This document shows positions 1 through 11,779 of a stretch of DNA of 64,000 bases, in pieces; position 1 is the first letter of the stretch; the number at the start of each line of letters is the position of its first letter. The DNA is from Ambrosia x helenae. Its lineage: Eukaryota; Streptophyta; Magnoliopsida; Asterales; Asteraceae. The translations under genes and the position numbers were made by a program. A model generated the notes under the pieces. That model was not told the DNA's origin. It saw only the letters and a list, made by a program, of their open reading frames with translations, and made no database searches. The DNA is taken from contig JAUTDX010000749.1 of assembly GCA_030844895.1 (NCBI GenBank), positions 1 to 64,000 of the forward strand, given 5' to 3'.

Positions 1-1309
1 TTGGTGAAATAGACGCATCTAGTAACTATTAGTATTTACCATTCATATTTAATACACATAATATCATAAGACTAATATTTTGTTTAGTATATTTATATTG
101 TCAACTTATACTTTATATTCATTAATCATCGTGGTAGTATTTTTTTTATGCCAAACAAACATACTTCTAAATACTGCTATAAACCATGTATACATTACAG
201 GATTTGAGTCATACACCTTCAGGATTTGAGTTATCAACTAGGAAAAAAAATTATTTCTCATAAGAATATATGACTAGTATAATGAATAAAATCAACAAGC
301 TATATTTGAGGTGATGTTTGATTTTTGAATGGTTTGGACGATCAGGTTTGTCGGATACGTTTTTAATTTCAACTCACTAATAACAAAATATAACCTAATA
401 TTAAACTTATTTAGATAAACAAGCGAGAACCAATTGTTTGACAATTGAAAAGTGTGAATGAAACAGTAATTATCAACATGTTGTAATTGTTATTACTATA
501 TTCCTAAAAGACTAGTTTAGGTTGAAAAACAAGTTATAATAAAATCATTTATTTGTTTTAGTATTTTTATAATAGATGTGAATAGGTGATGTGAGTTTGT
601 TCATACTTCACAGACGAATCCAAGAGTTAGATGATGAGATCAATTGATCCCTTATTTTTTCTAGTGTTATCTAATATTTATAATTCAATACTTGTTTGTA
701 TATTGTTTTAATATGTAATATACGAAGATGGTCAAGGTTACAAATTACAATACATGTATAAAAAGTTGACCAATTAAAAAGTGACATAGATGAAAAAAAA
801 GGTTATTTATAAGCTTTATGGATTCTGTTACTTGACTAGTTGACGTTGAAAATAAAAGTTTTTAAGTCGTATTTAAAAACGACATGAATCGATTCATATT
901 GGTTTGTAAGTCTTTTATATTTGTCCTGTTTACCAGTTTCAATTTATTGGGCGAACCCACACGCACCTAACATTGAATTGAAAATGAAAAATGTTATGTA
1001 TTTAAGCAATGGCTGAGGGTCAGGGACTAAGGGATATGATTGTTAAAAGTTGAAAAATGGGCCCAAACTAGAAAAGGTGTTTAATTTGTGTCACACTAAT
1101 CATTATTCTTGTGATATATAATCATTATTCTTGTGATATATAATATCTTTAAAATAATTAATCTTAAATATACAACTAGCTGATTCATTATAGGAGGGTC
1201 CCGGGGTTGAAAAATCTAATTTAACGTGATAACCTATTGCAAAGGACTTAACTAACCACAAATCTCTTAATCATTGCATGTCTATAGTATTCTAATCAGT
1301 AATAACTCA
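1..1309. other. AT-rich intergenic DNA
   Basis: No convincing coding region or RNA gene is visible. A 23-bp unit ending in gtgatatata is tandemly duplicated near 1098-1145. Everything else is A/T-rich and unremarkable. Confidence 0.6.
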
Positions 1310-1318
1310 TATTTCATA

Positions 1319-2450
1319 GAGAAAAATGCTCGAATGGTCCCTGTGGTTTGCACTTTTTTCACCTATAGTCCCCAAGTTTTCAAAATTACAGCCATAGTCC
1401 TGAAACAGTGAATTTTTTTAACTCGGATAGTCCCTGGAGCTAACTAAGGTTAAATAATCCAGTCAAGTAGGTGTGAAATTACAAAACTACCCTTTCTATA
1501 AAGAAATAAAATAAAACACTGGTGGGCCCCACGTTTTATAATTAAATATATATAAAAAAACCCTTAATCCCACCACCACCACCACCACCAACAACTTCAT
1601 CTTCCCCACCCTATCACCACCACCCACCACCACCAACCAGCAACCACCCACTCGAACCAAAACCCAAACCACACCCGAGCACCACCACCCGACCAAACCC
1701 GATCAGGCCAAACCCGAACAAAAACTACCGCCGCCGCTGCCGCTTCTTTCAACCACCACAGCCCTACCCCTAACAGACAAACACATAAACTCAACTTAAA
1801 AGGTTCCCCAATTTTCATGTGGGATTAATGTATCCTGTTTCAAAATTATGGCACTAACATTTGCAGGCTGCAGCTTAACCAGTCAAATTGAAGAAAATAA
1901 ACATATACCAATGAGTGATGGGTCGTCGAGGTGTGGAAGGATATGGGTTTGGATTATGTCTGAGGGGATATTGGTTAATGTTGTGGCCATTGTGATTTGT
2001 GAGTGAATAATAATATGATGGTTTGGTGAATGCATACAGAGGCCAGACGGAGAGAGCCCACCAACATTAACCACCATCCCAATACTTTCATCTTTTCCAA
2101 ATCTCTTGAATTTGTGGAATCAGATCCAATCGAAGCCCAAGCTTTTAAAATATTGCAGGGTCTGATTTAGTTTGCTTCGAGAATGAAGTGGGTGGTGGTG
2201 GTTTGTGAGGTGATGAGGTGAAGAAGATGAAGTGTGGGACCCACATTAATTAGTATATGTTTTTTTATTAAAGTAAGGGTAGTTTTGTAATTTCACACCC
2301 ACTTAACTGGATTATTTAACCTCAGTTAGCTCCAAGGACTATCCGAGTTAAAAAAATTCACTGTTTCAGGACTATGGTTGTAATTTTGAAAACTTGGGGA
2401 CTATAGGTGAAAAAAGTGCAAACCACAAGGACCATTCGAGCAATTTTCTC
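1319..2450. mobile_element. Pack-MULE (non-autonomous Mutator-like element)
   Basis: The two ends are inverted repeats of about 170-230 bp: the left end begins gagaaaaatgctcgaatgg and the right end finishes ccattcgagcaattttctc. The element is flanked by a perfect 9-bp direct repeat, tatttcata (1310-1318 and 2451-2459). Long terminal inverted repeats with 9-bp target duplications are diagnostic of the Mutator superfamily. The inside encodes no transposase. It holds CCA-rich DNA (about 1568-1690) and an F-box gene fragment on the - strand, so I call it a gene-capturing Pack-MULE. The TIRs have diverged at several positions, so the insertion is not very recent. Confidence 0.88.
1883..1990 (-). 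pseudogene. Captured F-box protein N-terminal fragment
   Basis: From an ATG at 1990 the - strand reads a short peptide containing IPSDIIQTHILPHLDDPSLI. This resembles the start of the F-box of plant F-box proteins of the At2g27310-like type (family memory, not a search). It breaks off after about 30 residues at a junction with unrelated sequence. The DNA upstream (1991-2150) reads like the donor gene's 5' leader. A full F-box gene would be ten times longer, so this is a captured fragment inside the Pack-MULE. It could be transcribed as a chimera, but no evidence of that is visible. Confidence 0.65.
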
Positions 2451-2692
2451 TATTTCATAACCTAAACCTAATCATTAATCATCTAAAGAATCATTTATGT
2501 AAGCTGTAACTATTCAAAAACTCATCACATCTCTCTAGTCTCTCATTAGAGTTAAAAACTCATCACATCTCTCTAATCTCTCACATTCTAATGACTCCTA
2601 TAATTCCTAACCTAATCAACTAAACAATCACTTAAGTTGAAAGTTGTAACCATTAAAAAACTTATCACATCTATGTACTAAGTCTCAGAATA

Positions 2693-2885
2693 TTAATATT
2701 GATACATAATCTAAAATATGTATAACTCTAATATTAACACCTATTATAAATGCTAAAAAAATGCGTAATTCTAATATCAATATTTAATACATAACCTAAA
2801 ACAATGTATAACTCTAATATTAATACGTGTCATAAAGGCTAAAAAAATACATAACTCTAATATTAATAATCAATACCTAACTTAA
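2693..2885. repeat. Degenerate AT-rich tandem repeat
   Basis: A unit of roughly 110 bp containing tataactctaatattaa, followed by a cata/tata-aatgctaaaaaaatgc motif, occurs about twice with substitutions. The stretch just before it (2520-2580) repeats aactcatcacatctctct. Between 2950 and 3070 a 28-bp block beginning gcaaaagaaacacaacac is present twice, about 86 bp apart. None of it codes. Confidence 0.5.
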
Positions 2886-3569
2886 ACAAATAACAAAAGT
2901 ATACATAAGAATAAACATCGGACAAATGTTTTATAGTGACAACTTGCAAAAAAAGCAAAAGAAACACAACACTATTAATCAACATCAAATATGTTTGCAA
3001 TTTAGATTGATGTCAGTCACATGATAAAGAACAATAAAGATAGCAAAAGAAACACAACACTATTAATCAAATAAAAGGAAATGAAAAGGCGAGGATGATA
3101 CCCCGTTGTCGTAAGGGAAGAAATAGAGAGGCGACCAATTGAGATTGTAGGTAGATAATGGATATTAGGGCTCAAAAAATTATGAAGACATTATTTATAC
3201 TATCGGTACCTGAATCTGGTAAATAATAATAATCTGATAGGGACAAAAACAAAGCAAGACATCTTAAAAACTACTTTTACAAAATACACACAATAACACT
3301 TCAACAATGTACCTTTCCCATCCATTATGAGTCAGTTTGGTTATATTATGTCTCTAATCGATCGACTAAAGTGTCAAAATGTCAAATAGGTAAAGTTTTA
3401 ATCAGTATACACACACGCAACAACGGTATATGAATTATGAATAGAAGCGACTACATGTACAAAGCAGTTATGAACCTAAACCCTAGAATAATATAAACCC
3501 TAAATAACCGTAAGTAACAAAATAATAATAATAACAATAAGAGAAAGAGAAAGACATACGATAACTTAC

Positions 3570-3790
3570 ACGTCTTGGCTGCTACATAAAAAAAGGAAGA
3601 GGAGAAGGAGGAGGAGGCGCGGCGGAGAGTGGTGGTGGAGGTGGCGGCGATTGAGAGGAAGAGGAGGGGAAGAGAGAGGTGAGGTGAAAGTTTTGTTTTA
3701 GGATTTGTGATGAGGGGAGGTAATAGAGAGAAAAGGAAGATGGAAGAGAGAAATATGGAAGAGATAAATAATGGAGAGAAGAATGATTAG
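3570..3790 (-). other. Possible 5' UTR exon with splice donor (no coding sequence found)
   Basis: Read on the - strand this block is strongly CT-rich, like many plant 5' leaders, and ends at a canonical donor (gacgt|gtaagt, GT at 3569-3568). No protein-coding exon could be recognised downstream (3570 to 2460). It may be the first exon of a non-coding transcript, the relic of a lost gene, or chance. Low confidence. Confidence 0.22.
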
Positions 3791-4171
3791 GGTTTAAAAA
3801 AAAAGATTAATATAATAAAACAAAAAAAACAAATTCTTGCAGCTCATTATACCGCATGGCACAATCAAAAGAGGGTTGAGGCCACCATTAAACGCTACGT
3901 CGGCAACTATCAATTCTTTTATATATATTAATAATAATAGATAATAAATAATAGATAATAGATGTTCATGTGAGTAAAGTACAAAATCAACGTCATATGA
4001 TCTACGCTCTTAATTTTTTATAGTGAACGCTATGGGAAATCATGGCAATAGCACAATCAAGATGTATCACCATATGTTAAGATACCTTCAATTAGAGCCG
4101 TCTTTGAGGGGATGCTGAGGAGGACTCCCAATGAAGGCACATTTTTTAGTTATATACATAACTAAAAGTTG

Positions 4172-4268
4172 TATCTTGGCACTGATATAGTGCACTGGTA
4201 AACGCTTTGGTTTTCAAACTCTTAGGCCTTGGTTCGAGTCTTTCCCGTTTACTTTTTTTTTTTTTTAT
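4172..4268 (+). mobile_element. tRNA-derived SINE-like element
   Basis: A box-A-like segment (gtgcactggtaaacgc, from about 4189) is followed about 30 bp later by a B box, ggttcgagtct (4231-4241), and then by a T run at 4252-4266. This spacing and order is that of an internal RNA polymerase III promoter in a plant SINE. Target duplications could not be fixed, so the outer limits are approximate. Confidence 0.55.
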
Positions 4269-4868
4269 TGTAGTGTAAACCTGTAAGTATATATTGTTTC
4301 TAAAATAAGTATAAATTGATAGGTTGCTTTATGGTTTGCAATAATCTATAATAATTAATTAGAGGCTCGTTTGATTGCCACCCTTTACTGCCATACCATA
4401 TTTTTTTGCTTTTATATTGTCTTCGTTTTTTTCACCCTCTTGATCGGAAGCATTTTAAATTATGTTGCTATATTTTTAATAACGTTTTTACTTATGAAGC
4501 TACATAAATATATCTACGTTGTCTGCCACGACACGAGGGTATAATCGGCAATTTTTAATATAGAACAAATTTAAAACTTAGAAACTTATACTTAAGTTAT
4601 TTAAAACTTAAAAAACTTATTCTTGGGTCCATTTAAAACTTAAAGCCCCAAAAACTTATAAGCCATACCCATTTAAAACTTATAACTTGTACATCTACGG
4701 GGTACATTTTTTTCGGGCTTGGGCAAGACACCTGAATCCTCAGAACCGATTCTGCCTTCAACAATATCTAATAAGATAGGGCTGGCCCATGGGAGGGACA
4801 AGCTGGGCAATTGTCCATGGTTTACTCTTCTCTGGGGCCCAAATCTTGTTTGTTTACTTATGTATATA

Positions 4869-4900
4869 CTAGCAGGGTGTCGCGCGATGCGATGGGGAAC
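4869..4900 (-). mobile_element. Possible Helitron 3' terminus
   Basis: On the - strand, a GC-rich short palindrome (tcgcgcga) is followed by ctag and then T. This is the arrangement of a Helitron 3' end (hairpin, about 10 nt, CTRR, host T). The stem is weak and no 5' TC end was found, so this is tentative. Confidence 0.25.
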
Positions 4901-4924
4901 ACATACACTTTTAATAATTAAAAC

Positions 4925-5275
4925 CAAAACTTTGGCTAAAACCGAAGTCATCGGTTAATCAATCTAATCAATCGGTTAATTGGTTCGATTTACTTGATTA
5001 GATTGTTGGTTTTCCGTTCGGTTAAGTTAATCTTGTTAATAATCAAAACCAAACTTTGGCTAAAATTTTTGCTTAAGAGTACATGAAATGTAAGTATAAA
5101 AGCGAAAAATATATGAATATTTAATGGTTCGGTTTTGGTTTAAAATTTTTTGGTCAACTAAGGGTATAAAAACTGATAACCAATTTTTTAGTTAATTTGG
5201 TTTTTGATTAATTCAATTTTTAATTGATTTCAGTTTGGTTTTGTCTGTTTTTAGTTCAGTTATTTCTCATCCCTA
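4925..5275. repeat. AT-rich quasi-palindromic repeat (ggttaat motifs)
   Basis: Short motifs such as aatcggttaattggttcg and aaaccaaaactttggctaaaa recur in both orientations. This is common in degraded plant MITEs. No clean ends or target duplication could be set. Confidence 0.35.
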
Positions 5276-5674
5276 GATATTGTTAATCGCGTAACACATC
5301 AACTTTTTAAAATTAAAAAATATTAGCAATACTATACTCAAATTAATGAGACTTAAATGCTCGTTTTTTATCACGTAAGTTTTTTTAAAAATATTAACGT
5401 ATGAAAAAATTATGGTTGTTCAGAAAAGGTGGCGGTGGTTTGCCTTATATCAAAGGGAAAAAAATTATCTATTGTTTAAATAAGCAAAAGTTAAGTAAGT
5501 TGGGAAATTTAACGTGTAATTAAGACTAGGGTATTAAAATTGCAAAAGCGTTTAAAAAACTAATTTACTCTTTGTGGATGCTACATTACAATCCTGTAAC
5601 TTTTCTTCTGTTAGATTATAGTCACTGTATCATTTTAGTTTGGTTTCTATTAAACAACCCAAAGTAGTTAATTT

Positions 5675-7297
5675 AAGACGCCTTTTGCGTGGTTTCTATT
5701 TAGATTCTGGACTGAAGATAAGCTCTACTAAGAGCTGTGTTTTTGGGGCTGGAGTGGATGATTCTGAGGTCTCACAACTAGCTACGACGATTAATTGTGC
5801 ATTGGGCCGGTTTCCGTTTAATCATCTAGGGGTTCCTATTGCTTCTAAACATGAACTTGGTACGTAATTAGGATGTGGTGGTTAATAAAGTTCAGAAAAG
5901 ATTGTAATTGTGGAAGGCGAAGACCTTATCTTATGGTGGAAGAATTACGTTGTTGAAATCAGTTTTATGTTCTCTTCCCCTTTATTTCTTTTCTATTTTT
6001 CGAGCTCCTTTGTAGGTTATTAACGAGTTGGATCGGTTAAGCAGAATTTCTTTGGGGAGAGACAGACGAAGGTGATATGATAAGTTAGTTGGCATGGGAA
6101 AAAGTTGTTGCACCGGTAAAATACGGGAGGAGTGGGTTTGGGTTCTCTTAGAGACGCAAATTTGAGTTTGCTATCTAAGTGGTTGTGGCGGTTTAAAAAC
6201 AATCAAGATTTTTTTGTGGCGAAGGGTCGTTTGGTCAATTCATGCTACGGGAAGGGGGTGGAATTTTATCCCTCTAAAGGTCTCCATTGGAGGAACATGG
6301 AAACAAATTGCGAGCATCACGGGTGTGTTTGATCGGCTAAATATTGGAGTAAATCATTTGCTGAAAGCTACTCTCAAGAGTGGTGATTCTATATTATTTT
6401 GGCATGATTGGTGGATCGAGGAGGATACACTTTTGAACAAATTCCCTCTACTATATGTCTTGGAGAAAAATCGGCTTTGTTATGTATCCGATCGGATCAC
6501 AGGTGGTTATAATCAGCTGCAGTTGGTTTGGGAGTGGAAACGGAATTTCTGGATACTGCTGAGCAGGCTTAGCTCAATGGTTTGCTGTCGGTTCTGAACG
6601 GGGTTCGAACGATGCCTGGGAAGGACGCTTGGACCTGGTCTGTCGGCGATGAAGTAGGCTTTTCGGTAAAGGGGGTCAAGCGGTGTATATTTAATGCAAC
6701 GAATCAGCTGCAGGATTCTGAGTTTGTCTCGTGTAACTGGGTACCAAAGAAGGTGGGGGTCGTGGCCTGGCATGCGTATCTTGATCGGCTCCCTACTGGA
6801 GAGGCATTATCGAGACGTCACATTCAAGTAGAATCACAACAATGTCGGATGTGTGATTTAGCGGTGGAGTCGGCTAAATATTTATTCACGGGAACTTTTT
6901 TGCATTTCACGTGAAGGATCTGTGGTTATTACATCATACGGCTATTACCGGGGACCGACAAAAGAAAGCTCTACATGGGATTATTCTTACAACATTTTGG
7001 AGTATTTGGCGGGCTAGAAACGACGACTTAATTTTTAACGCAAAACAGGTTTCAGTGAGGAGAATTTTCGATGAGATTAAAGTTAAGTCGTATCTTTGGA
7101 TTACAAATAGAGGAAAAATGAAGAACATGTCATGGGATTCGTGGAAAAGGTTCGATAGTCTTAGATTGGTTTAGTTGTGGTGGTTGTTTTGTTTCCTTTG
7201 TTTTGTGTCGGATTGTCGGTTGTTGGGTTGTCCCCCGGATTTTGTGTGCTAGCTCTTTGCTAACCTTTTAATAAAGTTTCGTTGGCCATTAAAAAAA
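5675..7297 (+). pseudogene. 5'-truncated L1-type LINE (RT C-terminus to 3' tail)
   Basis: Several overlapping frames together encode the C-terminal half of a plant L1 ORF2. A reverse-transcriptase thumb region contains YLDSGLKIS and FPFNHLGVPI. Next comes GLGSLRDANLSLLSKWLWRF, then a zf-RVT region with WVPKKVGVVAWHAYLDRLPT and a CRMC pair. The 3' UTR ends in AATAAAG and an A run (7291-7298). A 9-bp direct repeat, agttaattt (5666-5674 and 7298-7306), probably marks the target duplication, although it overlaps the A tail. Multiple frameshifts show that it is dead. Endonuclease, RT catalytic core and ORF1 are missing, as expected from 5' truncation during target-primed insertion. Confidence 0.85.
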
Positions 7298-7690
7298 AGT
7301 TAATTTCTTTTAATTTAGTTAATTTAATTTTGTACACAAAGAAAATGTTGATCCATTTATAAAAGGCAATATATATTTGACCATCCTAGATATTATCTTG
7401 ACAACAAACAAACTAAAATGGCCTTTTAGATCAATTGTTTGTGAACGATAAGTGAAAGAACTTAAACAAATTTATGTCTTTCAATTAGTTAGGCAATTTT
7501 TTATGAAAAAAAGGAAACATAAGGTAAAAAAACGAATAATACTAATTTCAAGACCGAAGTGGGCTGGCAGTTAAAATTGGTTTAACTGAAAATTGGTTGG
7601 ATTGTCGCCTCATCAGATAATTTTCGCGGGCTAATTTGTTTTGCAATATATCGGATGGTTTTACTAAATTGGGGTTAAACCATAAACTTA
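7298..7690. other. AT-rich spacer
   Basis: No gene or recognisable repeat seen between the LINE tail and the Tourist-like element. Confidence 0.5.
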
Positions 7691-8129
7691 GAGCTTGTTT
7701 GGATGGAAAAATCCAACCTCTGAATGGTTTGATTCAGAGCTGAATCAGTCAGCTCCACACACTCTCTGAATGAAAAAATAGACTCAACTGCCCTCACCCT
7801 TTCTTCTTCCTCATCACCCTTCCCTCTTCTCCTCTCCTTCTCTGCACCATAACCCTTCCCCGCCGTCTCCTCCGCACGACCGCACCCCTGCCCCGTCGCC
7901 CCCATCTCCTCCTCTGCACCCGCCTCTTTCTTTCCTGCTCTCTCTCTATGTGTGTGTGTGTCTGTGTAGAGATAGAGAAGAAAGGGTGGGTGGGTTTGTG
8001 GGTATGTGTGTGTATCGTAAAGATAGAGAAAGGGATGGGTGGATACTGGATTGGTAGGTGGGATATTCAAGTTGGGGTTGTGATGTTAATCTGTGGGATT
8101 TTTTGAAGGTATTAATCTATGGGTTTAAT

Positions 8130-8181
<52 letters not shown>

Positions 8182-8411
8182 GTAGAAGAAGAAGAAGAAA
8201 TTAAGTATAAGATTTTTATTGATTAAAGTGGGTTTTCAAAGTTATCGATGTGTTAATTGTTACAGGGATAAAATAGTCATTTTGCACACTCATTCAGACA
8301 TACAACCAAACAACCATTACTGGTTCAGCACTTAGTGGTTCAGAACCTCTTACCCATTAAGACCTCTTACTGGTTCAGCACTTATTGATTCAGCACTTAC
8401 CAAACAGCCCC
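7691..8411. mobile_element. Tourist-like (PIF/Harbinger) non-autonomous element
   Basis: The left end begins gagcttgtttgg. The right end, read in reverse, begins ggggctgtttgg. Both are flanked by the trinucleotide tta (7688-7690 and 8412-8414). A TTA duplication with a GGGNNTGTTTGG-type terminus is typical of Tourist/PIF-Harbinger MITEs. The subterminal DNA contains repeated ctggttcagcactta / gattcag motifs. The interior is CT-rich (7790-7960) and holds a trinucleotide microsatellite. There is no transposase. At about 720 bp it is longer than a typical MITE. Confidence 0.7.
8130..8200 (+). repeat. (AAT)n/(GAA)n microsatellite
   Basis: About 17 AAT units (8130-8182) run directly into GAA units (to about 8200), inside the Tourist-like element. 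Confidence 0.95.
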
Positions 8412-8559
8412 TTAGTTAAACCAGAACTTTTGGTTCATAGTCAATGAAGGGGTGTGTTTATCTCACAGACGAGAATAATTATAAGATTTACAGAAAGTAA
8501 ACATATATGACCACAAATTTGTCAAATACCAACTAGTGCACTAGCAACAATCTAGAGTA

Positions 8560-8720
8560 AACTGCAATTTTCACTCTTGTACTTTAGGGATAGTATCAGG
8601 CACCCGTCATTCAAATTTTTTGTTGCATAAGCCCCTACACTTTGCATTCTTTTCTCTTTAAGTCCCTCTCCTAACTTTCGTTTCCCCTGACGTTAAAAAT
8701 ATGGGCATTTTTGTAATCTT
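8560..8720. repeat. Orphan transposon-terminus-like sequence
   Basis: The text resembles the termini of plant elements built from 'tgcaattttcactcttgtacttt' -like phrases, comparable in style to the Pack-MULE TIR at 1319. No matching inverted partner was found downstream, so only one end appears to survive. Confidence 0.3.
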
Positions 8721-9015
8721 GCACCCAACAACCCGCTCTCTGAACCTTTCTCCGCCTCAAAATGTACCTTGGCCAAAGGAGCTAAACAATTAATAGTGCA
8801 GCTCGCATTGAAATATCCATGGTTGGCTTGTATGTGGTGCCATTTACTACCACATAGGTGCATAAGCTGATGGAGTTGAGATCACAACCTTCTTGGCACC
8901 ACCGTACACATTGTCAACACCACCATCACCATCCAACCACCACCATCGCCATCATCTCTCTATGAATATCCACCTCCGTTAGATCTGAACTCTCTCTCCC
9001 TCCCTCCCTCCCTCC

Positions 9016-9100
9016 CCCTGTCTCTCTCTCATCTCCCTCTCTCTACTTATTTTTTTATCCCTGTCTCTCTCTCATCTCCCTCTCTCTACTTATTTTTTAT
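9016..9100. repeat. CT-rich 42-bp tandem duplication
   Basis: The unit ccctgtctctctctcatctc... ending in tattttttat is present twice back to back. It lies within a pyrimidine-rich stretch (8990-9100). Nothing codes here. Confidence 0.85.
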
Positions 9101-10118
9101 AAGGGCTAAGGCAGTGAAAAATCAGAAGGAATGTGCAACTGATGCCACCCCTAAACCACATGCGTACAAATTGCACTTTATTTTTAAATCTCTCATCTAT
9201 TAAACTTAAATAATAATCAAGTTATGAGGAAATTCAACGCACAAATGTGCATTGCCAACCCATACATATCACATATGTGCATGTGTGTATGTGCATTGAA
9301 TCGTCTTTTTAAACTAAAACATCAATAAACAATCTTATAATGACAAAATTTAAAGATAACTTGTCCAGTTTTCTTAACGGTTGACCGATGAAGATCTACA
9401 ACTATGTTTTCAAAACGTCGATAAAAATATATATTATGATTCACATACCAACACTAGAATACTCGACTTTTTTCTAATCTTAAGAACAAGTGTTATAATG
9501 TTAGTCAAAGATGTTTATATGGTAAACTTAAGGTAACATTTTTCTTACTTTAATAGAAAAAAACTACGGTTTTATAAATTTCCAAATTATCATGTACATT
9601 GTTGTTGTTCTAGAAAACAGAAACATTTTTTCTTATGTGATATAAACCTTGGTGTATAATTGTTCTCTAGCTTCTTGGCCAATCTTCATTTATCCAGATA
9701 AAGCTATGCCGTTCAAAAAAGAAAACACTGTTTTTTTAGTAATCGGGCTACTATCTTGTTGGGCCATGTTGATTTGGAATATAAATCATGAGCCCAACAT
9801 GCATCAACTAACAAAATCAAAATCGGCACATGATAGATTATTATCTTGACCACAAACTTTATCCTCTCATATATGTAAACTGAATGTTGATGTATCACTG
9901 GATAAAGCTTCTGCTCAAGTCACTTGATCTTATTGTGGCTCACATTAAGCAATGGCTTTATCCATTTTTTTCTTTTAACTTTTATTATTTAAAAATGTGA
10001 TTTTACATAATTTAAAAGACAAATTAAATAAATTAAGGCTTAAACATTAAACGTAATTAAAAATAAAATAAAACCACACAAAAAACATCATATAAATAAC
10101 AAAAACCATAAATAAATA
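9101..10118. other. AT-rich intergenic DNA
   Basis: Short reading frames only; none has recognisable protein features. No repeat boundaries identified. Confidence 0.5.
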
Positions 10119-10440
10119 TTAAAGACGCAACAATTGTTCAAAGCGGGGTCTCATAGCTTCGTCCTCGTTTAAACCCGCTTTGTGGTTCAACGCACTTACG
10201 AATAACCCCTCAAATATTGTGCACTTTGTCCGCATAGTGATAAACTTTACTGTTAAGACTTCCCTGGTACGATGGTTGTCACCCGTTTGTTGACGGAATC
10301 TAGTCACAACCATGTTCCAAAAACTTTTCGTATTCTCATGTCCACTTCCTGAAAATGTGGTAATATAACTGTTGACCAGGCGACTTCTTCCTCCACGGTC
10401 CAACGTCAGACTGGGTTTGGCTTTTGTGGGGGTGAGATTG
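10119..10440 (-). pseudogene. PIF/Harbinger ORF1 (Myb/SANT-like) fragment
   Basis: On the - strand a WTVEEEVA segment (about 10400-10380) opens a SANT-like trihelix. A one-base shift then leads into LVNSYITTFSGSGHENTKSFW and, further on, RTREVLTVKFITMRTKCTIF and LNHKAGLNEDEAM. The order matches the Myb/SANT-like partner protein of PIF/Harbinger transposons, often annotated in plants as 'glutathione S-transferase T3-like'. The frameshift and the absence of the rest of the protein make it a relic. Compare the better-preserved copy at 41560-51905. Confidence 0.6.
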
Positions 10441-10698
10441 GGTTTGGTTTTGGGTTTGCCGTTTGGTGATTATATAATAAAAAGAATGATAATATGAATG
10501 TATGTGGAGTGATTTGGTTTGACAAATGAAGTGAGTGAAGACAAAATATATAGAGAGAAATATTAATTTATTTGTTAATTTTGACTGTTTTCAAACGGTC
10601 AAATTCGCCAAACGGTAAAAAATTTGCGTTAGCTCACACGAGCCAGCTCGTTAGTGTTCGCTCGTGGCCACGTTCACGCGTGGTGGTTGTGGTGTTCG

Positions 10699-10714
10699 CG
10701 AGCCACGTGGCTCG
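10699..10714. promoter_or_regulatory. 16-bp perfect palindrome with G-box core
   Basis: cgagccacgtggctcg equals its own reverse complement and is centred on CACGTG, the plant bZIP/bHLH G-box. It sits in a GC-rich island (10630-10730) with further cgctcgtgg/ccacg motifs, upstream of the - strand ORF1 relic. It may be a regulatory site or part of a lost transposon terminus. Confidence 0.4.
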
Positions 10715-10767
10715 TGGGCTCGCTCGCACCACAACACACAACCTTACCACTCATTATACTTTATATC

Positions 10768-10870
10768 AAATATATATATATATATATATATTTGTCTAGA
10801 TTTGAATTTATGACCTCCCTTGTAAGAGACATAAGCCTATGTCAACTGGGCTACCTCCACAGTGACACCT
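10768..10870 (-). mobile_element. tRNA-derived SINE-like fragment
   Basis: Read on the - strand, gaggtagcccagttgacat resembles a box A, and aaattcaaatc about 40 nt later resembles a box B. An AT/TA-rich run (10768-10793) follows as a tail. The sequence is degenerate, so the call is tentative. Confidence 0.4.
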
Positions 10871-10967
10871 AATTATTAATTAGTCTAAACGGGTAACTTG
10901 TCCATGCACAATTTAACGTAAATTTATCGTTTTGTTTTTTAAGGTTCCCATATAATTTTTTTAAACA

Positions 10968-11080
10968 ACGACAATAACCACAACAGCCACCATAACAACC
11001 ACAACAACAACAGCAGCAACAACAACAACAACAATGTGACCCAAGCTTTAACATAGCAGCAGCAGCAACAACAACAACGT
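10968..11080 (+). repeat. Imperfect (CAA)n/(CAG)n microsatellite
   Basis: Runs of caacaacaa and cagcagcag with interruptions. They produce poly-Cys or poly-Asn/Gln in spurious frames. Confidence 0.85.
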
Positions 11081-11129
11081 GAGCTAACCTTCTACATCCA
11101 ATCTTCACCTCTAAACCCACTAATTCATC

Positions 11130-11480
11130 CGATTTAATCATGGTATGTTGGACCAAGGAGGAGGAGATCGTCTTGGTCACTGCTTATATCAAAGTCAAAG
11201 ACACACTAACACCGTCGCGGCCATCCTTTATGGCTTTTTGTACTAGTTCAATTCAAAGTGCTAGTGGGTGGATCCAAACGCGTGATTGATTCACTGCACA
11301 GGATGTGGGATGACCTACATAAGAAACGTGAGTGATTCCAGACTCACTATCAAAGAACCTTGTAGGATGAGTGTGTAGATACACCCGAGGATGTGGCTAT
11401 TACGGTCACCCAAATTGAGAACAAAAGTTGGTACAACGGGGAATTTCCCCACATTGCCGCGTGGCAATGGTTAAGGTTGC
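11130..11480 (+). pseudogene. Possible second Myb/SANT-like relic
   Basis: The + strand reads a short segment with WTKEEEIVLVTAYIKV, a pattern like the first helix of PIF/Harbinger ORF1 or other SANT-like transposon proteins. The following frames are interrupted by stops. Similarity beyond the first 20 residues is unclear, so this is a weak call. Confidence 0.28.
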
Positions 11481-11779
11481 GCTTAGATTAGTTTATATTT
11501 TGTAGTTTAGTTTAGTTTTTTTTTTTCTAGTTTAGTTGTGTTATTTTTAGTTTAAGTGTGTTTTTTCTAGTTTAATGTAATGTTTTTGTTTTTTTATTAA
11601 TATAAATGTATTTTTACTAAAGTTTATCGTATTAATTAAATGAAAAATGAAGAAAAAATTCTAAGCAAAGCACTCTAGAGTGCCGTCACTGATTTCGTAG
11701 TTCTAGGGTATTTCGGGGTCTTTTTGACGTGGCGAAATGTAAGGTGTAGGGTTTAGGATAAGTACCCTTGGGCGCCCAT

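Noticed and set aside
1496..1818. Two overlapping - strand frames rich in Val, Trp and Gly
   Set aside because: They are translations of CCA-rich low-complexity DNA inside the Pack-MULE.
7675..8070. 131-aa frame on the - strand
   Set aside because: It lies in the CT-rich interior of the Tourist-like element and has biased, low-complexity composition.
10869..11180. 103-aa frame with a poly-Cys run
   Set aside because: Produced by the CAA/CAG microsatellite read in another frame.
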